Positions 33,020 to 41,572 of a stretch of 50,343 nt of DNA are shown one piece after another. Origin of the DNA: an uncultured Nitrosomonas sp. (GTDB taxonomy: Bacteria; Pseudomonadota; Gammaproteobacteria; Burkholderiales; Nitrosomonadaceae); contig CADEDJ010000019.1 of assembly GCA_902826055.1 (NCBI GenBank), positions 1-50,343 on the forward strand. The letters are read 5' to 3'. Positions within the stretch are counted from its first letter, which is position 1. Every line of letters begins with the position of its first letter. A program made the position numbers and the translations under genes. The notes below the pieces were generated by a model, which ran no database searches, was not told where the DNA came from, and saw only the letters and a list, made by a program, of their open reading frames with translations.

Positions 33020-35206
33020 TTAAACGATCTCTTGCTGAGAGGCTAGTACTAATGCTGCTGCATCAAGTATTAGCGCTACCTTTCCATCGCCCATAATTGT
33101 TGCTCCTGAAACACCCTGCACTCTTCGATAATTACTCTCAAGACTTTTAATAACGACTTGGTGCTGTCCAATCAAATCATCCACAAATAATGCAGCTTTA
33201 TGACCTTCAGCTTCCAAAATAACAAGAATTCCTTCATTAACAGCGGTCACATTTGAACGTAAATTAAAGATTTCATGCAAGGCAATTACCGGCAAATACT
33301 CCCCGCGAACCTGTACAACACGACCTCGACCACTTACACTCTTTACATCGGAAATACTGGGTTGTAATGATTCGGTAATATAATTAAGTGGCACTATGAA
33401 CATTTGATTACCAACAGCAACTGACAATCCATCAAGGATAGCGAGTGTTAATGGCAAACGAATAGAAATACGCGTCTCAACCCCAAATTTTGATTCGATA
33501 TCAATACGTCCGCCGATACTTTGGATATTACGTTTTACTACATCCATTCCAACACCTCGCCCAGAGACATCTGTGATTGCCTCTGCTGTGGAAAAACCTG
33601 CTTCAAATATCAGTAACCAAACTTCCTGATCTGTCATGCCATCATGTACTGACAAACCACGTTCCTTGGCTTTTTCAAGAATCTTGTCTCGATTTAAACC
33701 GGCACCATCATCGCTGACTTCGATAACAATGCTACCCCCTTGATGAAATGCGCGTAAAGTGATCGTCCCCTGTGTTGGCTTACCCGCTGCAATTCTTTTC
33801 TCAGGCATTTCTATACCATGATCCAAGCTATTTCTTACTAAATGTGTTAAGGGATCAGCAATTTTCTCAATTAATCCTTTGTCTAATTCCGTATTCTCAC
33901 CAACCGTTTTAAGTTCAACACGCTTATTTAATTTTGACGCCAAATCACGTACAACTCGTGGATATCGACTAAATACAAAACTTATCGGCATCATTCGAAT
34001 CGACATAACGGATTCCTGCAAATCTCGAGTATTCCTTTCTAATTGATTCATTCCACTATGAAGTTTCTCAAAAACTACCGGATCAAATTGTGAAGCTGTC
34101 TGAGCAAGCATCGCTTGAGTAATCACTAGCTCACCAACCAAATTAATCATTTGATCAACTTTCTCAATACTTACTCGTATTGATGAAGCTTCACCTGAAG
34201 TAGAAACGACATTAGTTTTACTTGAAGATTTATTGGATGCAATTTGCTCTTCACGATTATTATTACTAATCTTTTGTAGTTGCAAATTCTCATTGATTTC
34301 GTGATCGCCCATTTCTTTCGGCGCTGCTGGAGCTTCAGGAAAAAAACCGTAGTCCGGAGTAGTTACTATCTTAGGAATCCTTGTTCCATCTTGATCAATC
34401 AAAAATTTCTCATCAGTATTAATTGCATCTAGAGTCTTATCTTCTATCTTCGGAATACTGGTACTATCAGAAGAAATTTCTTCAATCGTTAGCTTTGCGG
34501 GATCGACTACGAAAGCCAATGTTTCCCAAACATCCTCTTCGCAATTACTCGTAACGAGTTTCAGTCTACATATTTCTTTCTCATTCTTTAGTGTATTAAC
34601 CTCCAAAACTCCCAATTGCTTCAAATTGGCAAATAAATTTTGTATTGCTGTATCACTCATTCCATAATCAGAAAACTCTATACTGTATGTATGGGAAGGC
34701 TTCAATGAATCGACAGACTCTAATGGAGGAGTATTGTTTGTATCATTCACTTTTTTCTGCGAAATGACGTTTGTTTCAGTATGGCTGACAACCTTAATCG
34801 CCTGAGTTGATACTTGAGTATCATCACTTAAACGCTTAAGTTCTTCACAAATCGCCGTTGCCGTTGCTGGATCAGCCTGACCTTCTCCACGATGTGCTGC
34901 TAACTGCTCTTTAATTACATCACCAGCTTTTAAAAAAGCATCAATCATCTCAATTCGTACTTCCAGTTCTCCTTTGCGCAACTTATCTAATAATGTTTCC
35001 AACATGTGCGTAGTCTCCGTCATATCTGTAAAACCAAATGTACCTGCTCCGCCTTTAATAGAATGTGCTGCCCGAAATATGGCATTTAAATCTTCTAAGT
35101 CTGGTGAATTCACATCAAGCCTTAGCAAACATGCCTCCATATCTGCCAATAGTTCCGAAGATTCTTCAAAAAAAATCTCATAAAATTGTTCAAGATCAGC
35201 ACTCAT
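33020..35206 (-). CDS. cheA: Chemotaxis histidine kinase CheA
   Basis: 728 residues with all five CheA regions. The N-terminal HPt (P1) domain has phospho-His in FRAAHSIKGGAGTFGF (near 47). A central P2-like fold follows (TYSIEFSDYGMSDTAI to VDPAKLTIEEI) within polar linkers. Dimerisation helices (VEKVDQMINLVGELVITQAM) precede the ATPase with LVRNSLDHGIE, DDGAGLN and DVSGRGVGMDVVK boxes. A C-terminal CheW-like P5 domain (ADLI-type LPLTLAILDGLSVAVGNQMF, VQVRGEYLPVIAL) completes the protein. It phosphorylates CheY and CheB on receptor input. No cheW is found in the window, so coupling proteins must be encoded elsewhere. Confidence 0.98.
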   Translation of the reverse strand: MSADLEQFYEIFFEESSELLADMEACLLRLDVNSPDLEDLNAIFRAAHSIKGGAGTFGFTDMTETTHMLETLLDKLRKGELEVRIEMIDAFLKAGDVIKEQLAAHRGEGQADPATATAICEELKRLSDDTQVSTQAIKVVSHTETNVISQKKVNDTNNTPPLESVDSLKPSHTYSIEFSDYGMSDTAIQNLFANLKQLGVLEVNTLKNEKEICRLKLVTSNCEEDVWETLAFVVDPAKLTIEEISSDSTSIPKIEDKTLDAINTDEKFLIDQDGTRIPKIVTTPDYGFFPEAPAAPKEMGDHEINENLQLQKISNNNREEQIASNKSSSKTNVVSTSGEASSIRVSIEKVDQMINLVGELVITQAMLAQTASQFDPVVFEKLHSGMNQLERNTRDLQESVMSIRMMPISFVFSRYPRVVRDLASKLNKRVELKTVGENTELDKGLIEKIADPLTHLVRNSLDHGIEMPEKRIAAGKPTQGTITLRAFHQGGSIVIEVSDDGAGLNRDKILEKAKERGLSVHDGMTDQEVWLLIFEAGFSTAEAITDVSGRGVGMDVVKRNIQSIGGRIDIESKFGVETRISIRLPLTLAILDGLSVAVGNQMFIVPLNYITESLQPSISDVKSVSGRGRVVQVRGEYLPVIALHEIFNLRSNVTAVNEGILVILEAEGHKAALFVDDLIGQHQVVIKSLESNYRRVQGVSGATIMGDGKVALILDAAALVLASQQEIV

Positions 35207-35325
35207 GGGTCTTCCTATTTACAGTTATGTTGATAGCCAAGCATTTTATTAATTGATTAAATTTAGAAACTGAAGCATAAAGAAACTTATCAATTGATTC
35301 CTACAAATTCGTACTATCAGATAAG

Positions 35326-35691
35326 TTAACCAATCACCTTATTGATCACTTCTAATAAACGTTTGGGATCAAACGGCTTGACTAACCAACCTGTTGCACC
35401 AGCTGCTCTGCCTTTTGCCTTAATTTCATCGCCAGACTCAGTAGTCAGCATTAAAATCGGGATAGATTTGTAGTCAGCTAATTTACGTAATAATTCAAGT
35501 AGCTTAAGTCCGTCCATTCGTGGCATATTGATATCAGTTAATACCAAATTTACTTTATGAATATTTGCCTTATCTAATGCATCTTGACCATCAACTGCCT
35601 CAATGACTTCATAACCTGCACCTTTTAGGGTAAAGGAAACCATTTGCCGAATTGACGCAGAATCATCTACCGCAAGTATCGTTTTAGCCAT
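35326..35691 (-). CDS. cheY: Chemotaxis response regulator CheY
   Basis: 121 residues, a single receiver domain. The acidic pocket Asp9-Asp10 is in LAVDDSASIR, the phosphoacceptor Asp53 in LVLTDINMPRMDG, Thr in ILMLTTESG and Lys in LVKPFDP. Phospho-CheY binds the flagellar switch protein FliM and changes rotation. It lies between cheA (119 bp downstream) and the CheZ-like gene (67 bp upstream) on the same strand. Confidence 0.96.
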   Translation of the reverse strand: MAKTILAVDDSASIRQMVSFTLKGAGYEVIEAVDGQDALDKANIHKVNLVLTDINMPRMDGLKLLELLRKLADYKSIPILMLTTESGDEIKAKGRAAGATGWLVKPFDPKRLLEVINKVIG

Positions 35692-35758
35692 CTATCCCAC
35701 TCCTCATAATCATATAAATAATTTCCAAATAAACAGCTTTCTAGCCAGCATACTTTCC

Positions 35759-36337
35759 CTAAAAAAGTTCGACATCACCCATTTGCATACCTTGCTGTAC
35801 GACAGGTTTTTCTTTATTTTTTGTTTTCGCCATGTTTACAGCATTTGAGAGCCCTTCATGAATCGCCTCTAAAGTTGTTGCTCCGGTCTTCCAGTTGCTC
35901 TGCCGATCAATGCGCTGCAATTCCATGTTTAGAATTTCAATTTGCCTTGCAGTATGTGCAAGTAATTGAGTCACCAAATCTCCAAATTGTAACGAAGTAA
36001 TTGCCATTTCAAGTTCTTGCTCAATTTTGTCTGCAATAACCATTTGTTTCTCTAATAACTCTAGAATAGGCCTGGTACCTTCTGGGGCAGCCATTTTCTC
36101 GATAGCCAAGACCATTTCGTGATGAGATTTTGTTAATTTACTAATGTATTTAAAATTAATAACTAGATTATTAACTGCATCACTAACCAAACGATCAATT
36201 TGACCAAGCCCCATCTTGATATTCATAAAGTATTCATCGGCTTCGACGCTACACAAAACTTCATTCAGACTAACTGTTGGTGATTGATTTAAATATTGAT
36301 TACCAGTCTTATCGTTGTCAGAATGTATCTCAGCCAT
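35759..36337 (-). CDS. CheZ-like chemotaxis protein
   Basis: 192 residues, almost entirely helical, with no signal peptide. The segment EMAITSLQFGDLVTQLLAHT, then ARQIEILNMEL (near 110-140), resembles the conserved L-Q-F-Q-D-x-x-x-Q helix of CheZ and related phosphatase-like proteins. The C-terminal tail ends with an acidic/hydrophobic GDVELF, like CheZ tails that bind CheY. Its place directly upstream of cheY supports a role in CheY dephosphorylation. The sequence is too divergent for certainty; it could instead be another coiled-coil chemotaxis accessory protein. Confidence 0.6.
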   Translation of the reverse strand: MAEIHSDNDKTGNQYLNQSPTVSLNEVLCSVEADEYFMNIKMGLGQIDRLVSDAVNNLVINFKYISKLTKSHHEMVLAIEKMAAPEGTRPILELLEKQMVIADKIEQELEMAITSLQFGDLVTQLLAHTARQIEILNMELQRIDRQSNWKTGATTLEAIHEGLSNAVNMAKTKNKEKPVVQQGMQMGDVELF

Positions 36338-36561
36338 ACATTTCTCCTCATCTTAATAAGGGTATAAAAATGTCATATATACTCAATTAGTTAACGACAT
36401 AATCAGAAATAACTTTAACTCAAAAAACGTATAAAATTATTCAAAAAAAGCAGAATTTCTCGGCATCAATTTAAATATTTCCATTACTTTTATTCTATGG
36501 AAAAAAGAGGATTTAGTTAGTAACCTATTACTTTTATTCAGAAATCAAATAAGTTCCAAAC

Positions 36562-37800
36562 TTAGTTAGTAACTTCACCAATTCGATTTGCCCATCCAAT
36601 GGATTGCATTTCCATATCTGCCAATTCACCTAAACCGAGAAAACCTAATTGACTTAATATCGTCTGAATTACAGCAATTTCACCTTTTTCATTTGCTTCG
36701 ATTAATTTTAATTCTAAGCCTAGGCGCCCATCCCGAGTCAATAATGCTTGACTCATGTCGTCAGGAATACCCAGTTTGTCTACTATTTGCTGCATATCTA
36801 TGCCTATTAAAGTATCGAGTAGCGACAAAATTCCAACCATAAATGCTCTTTCATGGTGATTTTTATCATGGGGACGTTCAGCTATGGCGATTAATTCCAT
36901 TAATTTTCCTCGTGTTGCAGCCGTTTGCATTAATGCATTTGACATACTATCGTCTGATTGGTTAGCGCTATATAGCAATAACTGTATCCATCTTTGTAGT
37001 TGCTTACGACCTAGTATCATAATTGCATGCTTGATAGAGTTAATTTTTTGCGGCAAGCCATTAGCAACTGAATTAACCATGCGCATAAGGTTGTAGCTTA
37101 AACCTGGTTGATGTTTGAATTCTTTCTCGATTTCCTCGATCTCACTATCACCCATAACTAAAGTTAATAACTTCAATAGTGACAGTTTGCCTGGATCAGC
37201 ACGTTTTACAGTCATTACTTCGGGCTTTGCAAAATAGTATCCCTGAAACATTTGAAAACCCAATTGCATGCAATAAGCCTCTTGCTCTCGATTTTCCACC
37301 TTTAATGCTAGAAGCAAAACTGGCCAACGATTTAACTTACTTACTAGTTCTACGAGTTGGGCTTTCTCAAGTGCTAGAATATCTACTTTTACTACACTAA
37401 CGATTGGCAACAATTGCTCAATTGTGCTGTTGATTGCAATGACGTTATCAAGTGCAAATTGATACCCTTTTTGCCTTAATTCATCACACCGTTTCATAAA
37501 TTCTGCACTAACTGATGCAGGCTCTCTCACTTCTAGCACAACGTGTTTACACGGCAATAAACTAATAATGTCACTCATAATCAGGTCAGGATCTGCATTA
37601 ATAAAACCCCGCTGTCGACCCAGCACGTTCTGAATGCCTAGCTGACCATATGCATTAACAATCACATTAGCTGACGCAGATAAGTCATCAGTGATATTTA
37701 CCGCTTCCTCAGCCTCATCTTGTCGAAAAAGTAATTCAAATGCCACTAAATTACGATTGCGATCAAGAATCGGCTGTCGGCCAAGAAAGAAACCTTCCAT
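36562..37800 (-). CDS. EAL-HDOD (YuxH/CdgJ-like) signalling protein with degenerate EAL
   Basis: 412 residues. N-terminal EAL-like domain (about 1-200): FLGRQPILDRNRNLVAFELL has the E-L-L in place of E-A-L, HVVLEVREPASV replaces the LEITE motif, and FALDNVIAI lacks the D-D-F-G acids. It is therefore almost certainly not a phosphodiesterase. The C-terminal HDOD domain (about 205-400) has LSYNLMRMVNSV and KINSIKHAIMILGRKQLQRW. Such proteins act as output or regulatory adaptors in motility control in several Gram-negative bacteria. It lies between the GGDEF genes and the che operon. Confidence 0.9.
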   Translation of the reverse strand: MEGFFLGRQPILDRNRNLVAFELLFRQDEAEEAVNITDDLSASANVIVNAYGQLGIQNVLGRQRGFINADPDLIMSDIISLLPCKHVVLEVREPASVSAEFMKRCDELRQKGYQFALDNVIAINSTIEQLLPIVSVVKVDILALEKAQLVELVSKLNRWPVLLLALKVENREQEAYCMQLGFQMFQGYYFAKPEVMTVKRADPGKLSLLKLLTLVMGDSEIEEIEKEFKHQPGLSYNLMRMVNSVANGLPQKINSIKHAIMILGRKQLQRWIQLLLYSANQSDDSMSNALMQTAATRGKLMELIAIAERPHDKNHHERAFMVGILSLLDTLIGIDMQQIVDKLGIPDDMSQALLTRDGRLGLELKLIEANEKGEIAVIQTILSQLGFLGLGELADMEMQSIGWANRIGEVTN

Positions 37801-37937
37801 CTACCCTCCCGCTAAAAGATATTGTTCCAATAAAAATGCTCTAACATCATCGACTTAATGTAAATTTATAATAATTTGACTGTGTAATTTTTAGAGCCTA
37901 TTCTTTAAGAAAACTAGGAATCGATATCAATAAAAAA

Positions 37938-37960
37938 ATGAGTCACTAAAAGTGACTCAT
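37938..37960 (-). terminator. Rho-independent terminator of the GGDEF/NarXL-like array
   Basis: On the minus strand ATGAGTCACT-TTT-AGTGACTCAT forms a perfect 10-bp stem with a 3-base loop, followed immediately by a run of seven T (37932-37938). It lies 37 bp after the stop of the 37998 gene. Confidence 0.93.
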
Positions 37961-37997
37961 CTGACAATGCCTCTCATTGGTAACAAACGATTTGTTA

Positions 37998-38795
37998 TTA
38001 CAATGCTGGAATTGCGCGATTCTTTCCTGTACCTTTGGCTTGATATAGTGCTTGATCAGCACGATTTAATACCGAATGCTGAGGTTCACCAAATGTACGG
38101 AGTGCAACACCGGCACTAAATGTTATTGAAGTTAATTGATTATTTAGCTGTAGCAAACTACTCTTCGTCAGGTTATTTTGCAGTCGATGAATAATAGTTA
38201 AAGCTTCTTCCATTTCAACATCGGGCAGTAAGATTACAAATTCCTCACCACCCAAACGCGCAACAACGTCTGTAGGGCGTAATGTTTCCTTGGCAATCGT
38301 TACCAAATTGACAAGTACACTATCTCCATACGAATGACCTAAATTATCATTGATCTGTTTAAAATCATCCAGATCTATCATAACCACCCCTAAAGACTGT
38401 GCATTTCGATCTGCACGTGCCGCCTCACGCTTAAACGCCTCCTCTAAACCACGACGATTGAATGCACCAGTCATTTGGTCAGTTTGAACTAAACCTCTAA
38501 GTTGCTCCAATTCACTTTTTAATAATTCAATTTTGTGCTCTGCACGCTTTACTTGCTCTTGAGCAGCAAATATTTCATCATTAAACTTTAAGCTTCTAGT
38601 CTCAGATAAAACAATGTCAAGGATTCTAATGATTTCATCTGCACTATGTGTTCTTCGAATCTGTTCCGCATAATGCTCTACTTGCTTATAGTAATTATCG
38701 CAATCATCCATAGGTTTCAGCTCACTTTTGATCGTACCTGATGATTTAACTAACCTCAGCATCCCTTTCCGTTTTTGTTTAATAGCTTCTTGCAT
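37998..38795 (-). CDS. GGDEF diguanylate cyclase (small)
   Basis: About 265 residues from the ATG at 38795, which has AGGAGG immediately upstream; the frame opens at 38810. An N-terminal helical region and coiled coil (about 25-100) are followed by GGDEF: TDQMTGAFNRRGLEEAFKRE, VVMIDLDDFKQINDNLGHSY, then RLGGEEFVILLP with the catalytic GGEEF. The inhibitory I-site RxxD is present (RPTD, five residues before GGEEF), so it should be active and product-inhibited. It is strongly similar to the C-terminal part of the next gene, suggesting tandem duplication. Confidence 0.93.
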   Translation of the reverse strand: MQEAIKQKRKGMLRLVKSSGTIKSELKPMDDCDNYYKQVEHYAEQIRRTHSADEIIRILDIVLSETRSLKFNDEIFAAQEQVKRAEHKIELLKSELEQLRGLVQTDQMTGAFNRRGLEEAFKREAARADRNAQSLGVVMIDLDDFKQINDNLGHSYGDSVLVNLVTIAKETLRPTDVVARLGGEEFVILLPDVEMEEALTIIHRLQNNLTKSSLLQLNNQLTSITFSAGVALRTFGEPQHSVLNRADQALYQAKGTGKNRAIPAL

Positions 38796-39007
38796 TGCTA
38801 TCCTCCTCATTTCATGGCGTAAAATGCCAGTTAATGCCAGCTCTGGGAGAATTCGTTGGATTGCGAAGGAGAACCCATCCCGGCATATCCTGCCATGAAG
38901 ACAACGTTAACAGAACAAATCTGAAATGAATTTAAGAAATAAAGAGGGAAATCGGTACTATTTACCGAGAATAAGAATAAGGGTTAACTAACAGACAGTT
39001 AGATTAA

Positions 39008-40858
39008 TTATTCAGAAGTGAGTACTTGATTCTTACCAGCTTTTTTTGCTCGATATAGTGCTTCGTCCGCACGTTTGAAAATGCTCTCTTGCGCTTCTCC
39101 TGGCTGCAATTGGGCAACACCTGCGCTAAAAGTAATTAACAAGCGATTGTTGTCATGCAAGAAAAACTTTTTTGTTAAATTACGCCGTACTCTAGATAAA
39201 ATTTGAACTGCCTCTCCAAGTTCAGTATTAGGTAACAAAATTACAAACTCTTCACCACCATAACGCGATACAACATCTTCCGGTCTCGTTGTCTCTTTTA
39301 TGGATTCAACCAGATATACCAAAGCATCATCACCTACTTTATGACCATGTGTATCGTTCAGTTGCTTAAAATTATCAATATCGAGTAGCGCAAAACACAA
39401 GGGTGCTTGATGGCGCGCTGAGCGTGAAGTTTCTCGCTCAAAAGCTTCATCTAGACCGCGTCTATTAAGAATGCCGGTCAAATGATCTTCATGAACTTTC
39501 TCACCCATTTCCTGCAACTCTGCTTCAAGTTGATTAATTTTATTTTGTGCCAAGCTAACTTCCGCGCGGGCCGCGAGAAAATCATCGCGATAATTCAATG
39601 CATTTTTTTGCATTTGCTTGGTCTCTGCCATAATTTCCACCACGAATTGATTGAGCACTTCAATATCATCTGTTTGATTAATTTTCTCGGAATAATATCC
39701 AAGCTTGTCGTGATATTCTCCTGTAGAATCTGATAGTTCCTCAATATTACTAATCAGAGAAGTTACCATCTGCTTCATAATCAGCTTAGCTTCACTCAAA
39801 CGCTGCTTTATCTCTTCTTGGCGCTGAATAATTTCCTCCAAGTAATGTTCGGCTTGAACAATATTTTGTAAATCCAATGGCTTAGATATTGATTCTTGCA
39901 ACATGGTGATTTTATTATTAACCCATTGATCTTCCGATAACAAATAACCGGTACTATTTATCAGCAAGTTCAATAATCTTAATAAACCTTGTTGTAACTT
40001 AATTCCATTCACGCCTTGCAAATCAAATTTGGAGTAGATCTGCTCCAAACTCGATACGCATTGCTCCATTTCATGCTCATTTCTCACCGTCCTTAATTTC
40101 TCTGCTAGTGATTTAGCCTCCTTGGATAGTGCATCATCATCTATCCAAGGAGCCACTAAACTTTCTAACATTTGCACCTGTACTTTCAGCAATCGATCGA
40201 TGTAATGCGAAGATAGTTGCGGCTTACCCGTCTCATTGTTGACTACGTCTCTATCCTGAGGGAGTAAATTATTTTGTGGAGCTGATGAGGAAAACGCTTC
40301 AAGATTATCAACTTGATCTTGAGAAGGTATTGGGCCCTTTTGCCATGAGTCTATTAAAGCTTCCAGTTTGAAATATAACTGATCTGGGTCTTGAGAAAAT
40401 TTTGTAAGCACGCGATTAAGCGCTGCTCGTTTTTTTGCGATAGTTAATGCACCGTGCCCTGTTTCCAGTTGTTTAAATAAAGTTTCTATTACTCTTGCCC
40501 ATGAAACTATTACTCCATGTGCATTCTTATAGTCAGAAAGCTTACTTCTTAAAGCCACTTCAGTCTCGACAAATTTGACAAATGCAGCTTTATATTTACC
40601 CCAATCTTTAGTTTCTATTGCTTGTTCAAGTACAGTTTTATATTCAAATAAATTTGGCGTAGGTTGAGAAAATAATATAGACATTAATTCCTTCAAAATT
40701 CTTGATGTATCTTCAGAAATAATATCTTCTGTATTACCTGCAATTTGGTTATATACCCTGTGATAATTGTCAGGTGTAGGAGGGATTTTTTGTGATGAAA
40801 GCTTCTGCAATGTCTCGCGAGCAAGCATCAAAGGTGTAAGATTTCTATCTCGATTCAT
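39008..40858 (-). CDS. GGDEF diguanylate cyclase with long helical N-terminus
   Basis: 616 residues. About 440 residues of predicted helical, Glu/Gln-rich sequence with coiled-coil character precede a C-terminal GGDEF domain: EDHLTGILNRRGLDEAFERE, FALLDIDNFKQLNDTHGHKV and RYGGEEFVILLP. The I-site RxxD is present (RPED). No membrane segment or PAS domain was seen, so the N-terminal region is a cytosolic sensor or scaffold of unknown ligand. It begins 31 bp after the NarL-like regulator and is likely in the same transcript. The paralogue at 37998 shares the N-R-R-G-L-x-E-A-F block. Confidence 0.93.
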   Translation of the reverse strand: MNRDRNLTPLMLARETLQKLSSQKIPPTPDNYHRVYNQIAGNTEDIISEDTSRILKELMSILFSQPTPNLFEYKTVLEQAIETKDWGKYKAAFVKFVETEVALRSKLSDYKNAHGVIVSWARVIETLFKQLETGHGALTIAKKRAALNRVLTKFSQDPDQLYFKLEALIDSWQKGPIPSQDQVDNLEAFSSSAPQNNLLPQDRDVVNNETGKPQLSSHYIDRLLKVQVQMLESLVAPWIDDDALSKEAKSLAEKLRTVRNEHEMEQCVSSLEQIYSKFDLQGVNGIKLQQGLLRLLNLLINSTGYLLSEDQWVNNKITMLQESISKPLDLQNIVQAEHYLEEIIQRQEEIKQRLSEAKLIMKQMVTSLISNIEELSDSTGEYHDKLGYYSEKINQTDDIEVLNQFVVEIMAETKQMQKNALNYRDDFLAARAEVSLAQNKINQLEAELQEMGEKVHEDHLTGILNRRGLDEAFERETSRSARHQAPLCFALLDIDNFKQLNDTHGHKVGDDALVYLVESIKETTRPEDVVSRYGGEEFVILLPNTELGEAVQILSRVRRNLTKKFFLHDNNRLLITFSAGVAQLQPGEAQESIFKRADEALYRAKKAGKNQVLTSE

Positions 40859-40889
40859 AGATATATTGAAAAAAATTTAACATAACATT

Positions 40890-41522
40890 TCAATCGACTA
40901 ACTTATTTTTAATCGCATAACGAATTAATTCTGAATTGTTAGTAAGCTTAAGCTTTTCCAATAATCGTGCACGATAAACGCTAACAGTTTTAGGGCTCAA
41001 AAACATTTCTGACGATATTTCTGACAATGTCTTACCTGCGGCAATAAAACATAATGTCTGGTATTCTCTGTCAGACAAAGTCGTATGAAGTGGCTTATCT
41101 GAATCAGTATTGATAATATTCGCCAGTTCTTGTGCGACAGCAGAACTTACATACTTATCCCCTTTTGCTACCTGACGAATTGCTGTCACTAATTGTGCAG
41201 GCGCGCTCTGTTTGTTGAGGTACCCTGCCGCACCAGCTTTTAGTGCACGAATTGCAAATTCGTGTTCATTGTGCATACTTAGCATTAATACAGCAAGTTC
41301 AGGCTTATCTTTTTTAATTTGTTTTAGAATTTCAATACCGTTTCTATCAGGCAAAGAAATATCCAATAACATTACATCAAAATTGTACTGGCGGGCAATT
41401 TTGATCGCCTGGAATCCCGTCTCTGCTTCGCCACTCACCTTAATATCATCAGTTTCACTGAGAATTTGCTTTAAGCCCTGGCGAACAATCGCATGATCGT
41501 CAGCAATCATCACACTAATCAT
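40890..41522 (-). CDS. NarL/FixJ-family response regulator
   Basis: About 210 residues from the ATG at 41522 (GGGGAT upstream); the frame opens at a TTG at 41534. The receiver (about 1-125) has MIADDHAIVRQGLKQIL and the phosphoacceptor Asp in FDVMLLDISLPDRNG. The C-terminal LuxR-type HTH has LSDREYQTLCFIAAGKTLSE and MFLSPKTVSVYRARLLEKL. It should be the partner of the kinase just upstream (50 bp). Targets might include the adjoining flagellar or cyclic-di-GMP genes (inference from position). Confidence 0.95.
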   Translation of the reverse strand: MISVMIADDHAIVRQGLKQILSETDDIKVSGEAETGFQAIKIARQYNFDVMLLDISLPDRNGIEILKQIKKDKPELAVLMLSMHNEHEFAIRALKAGAAGYLNKQSAPAQLVTAIRQVAKGDKYVSSAVAQELANIINTDSDKPLHTTLSDREYQTLCFIAAGKTLSEISSEMFLSPKTVSVYRARLLEKLKLTNNSELIRYAIKNKLVD

Positions 41523-41572
41523 GTAGATCCCCAACTATTCAGAATCATTAGATTCGATTTTATATCGAATAC

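Noticed and set aside
36440..36480. Sigma-28 promoter upstream of the CheZ-like gene (minus strand)
   Set aside because: A TTCTCGGC stretch resembles the reversed -10, but no acceptable -35 lies at the required 11-bp spacing.
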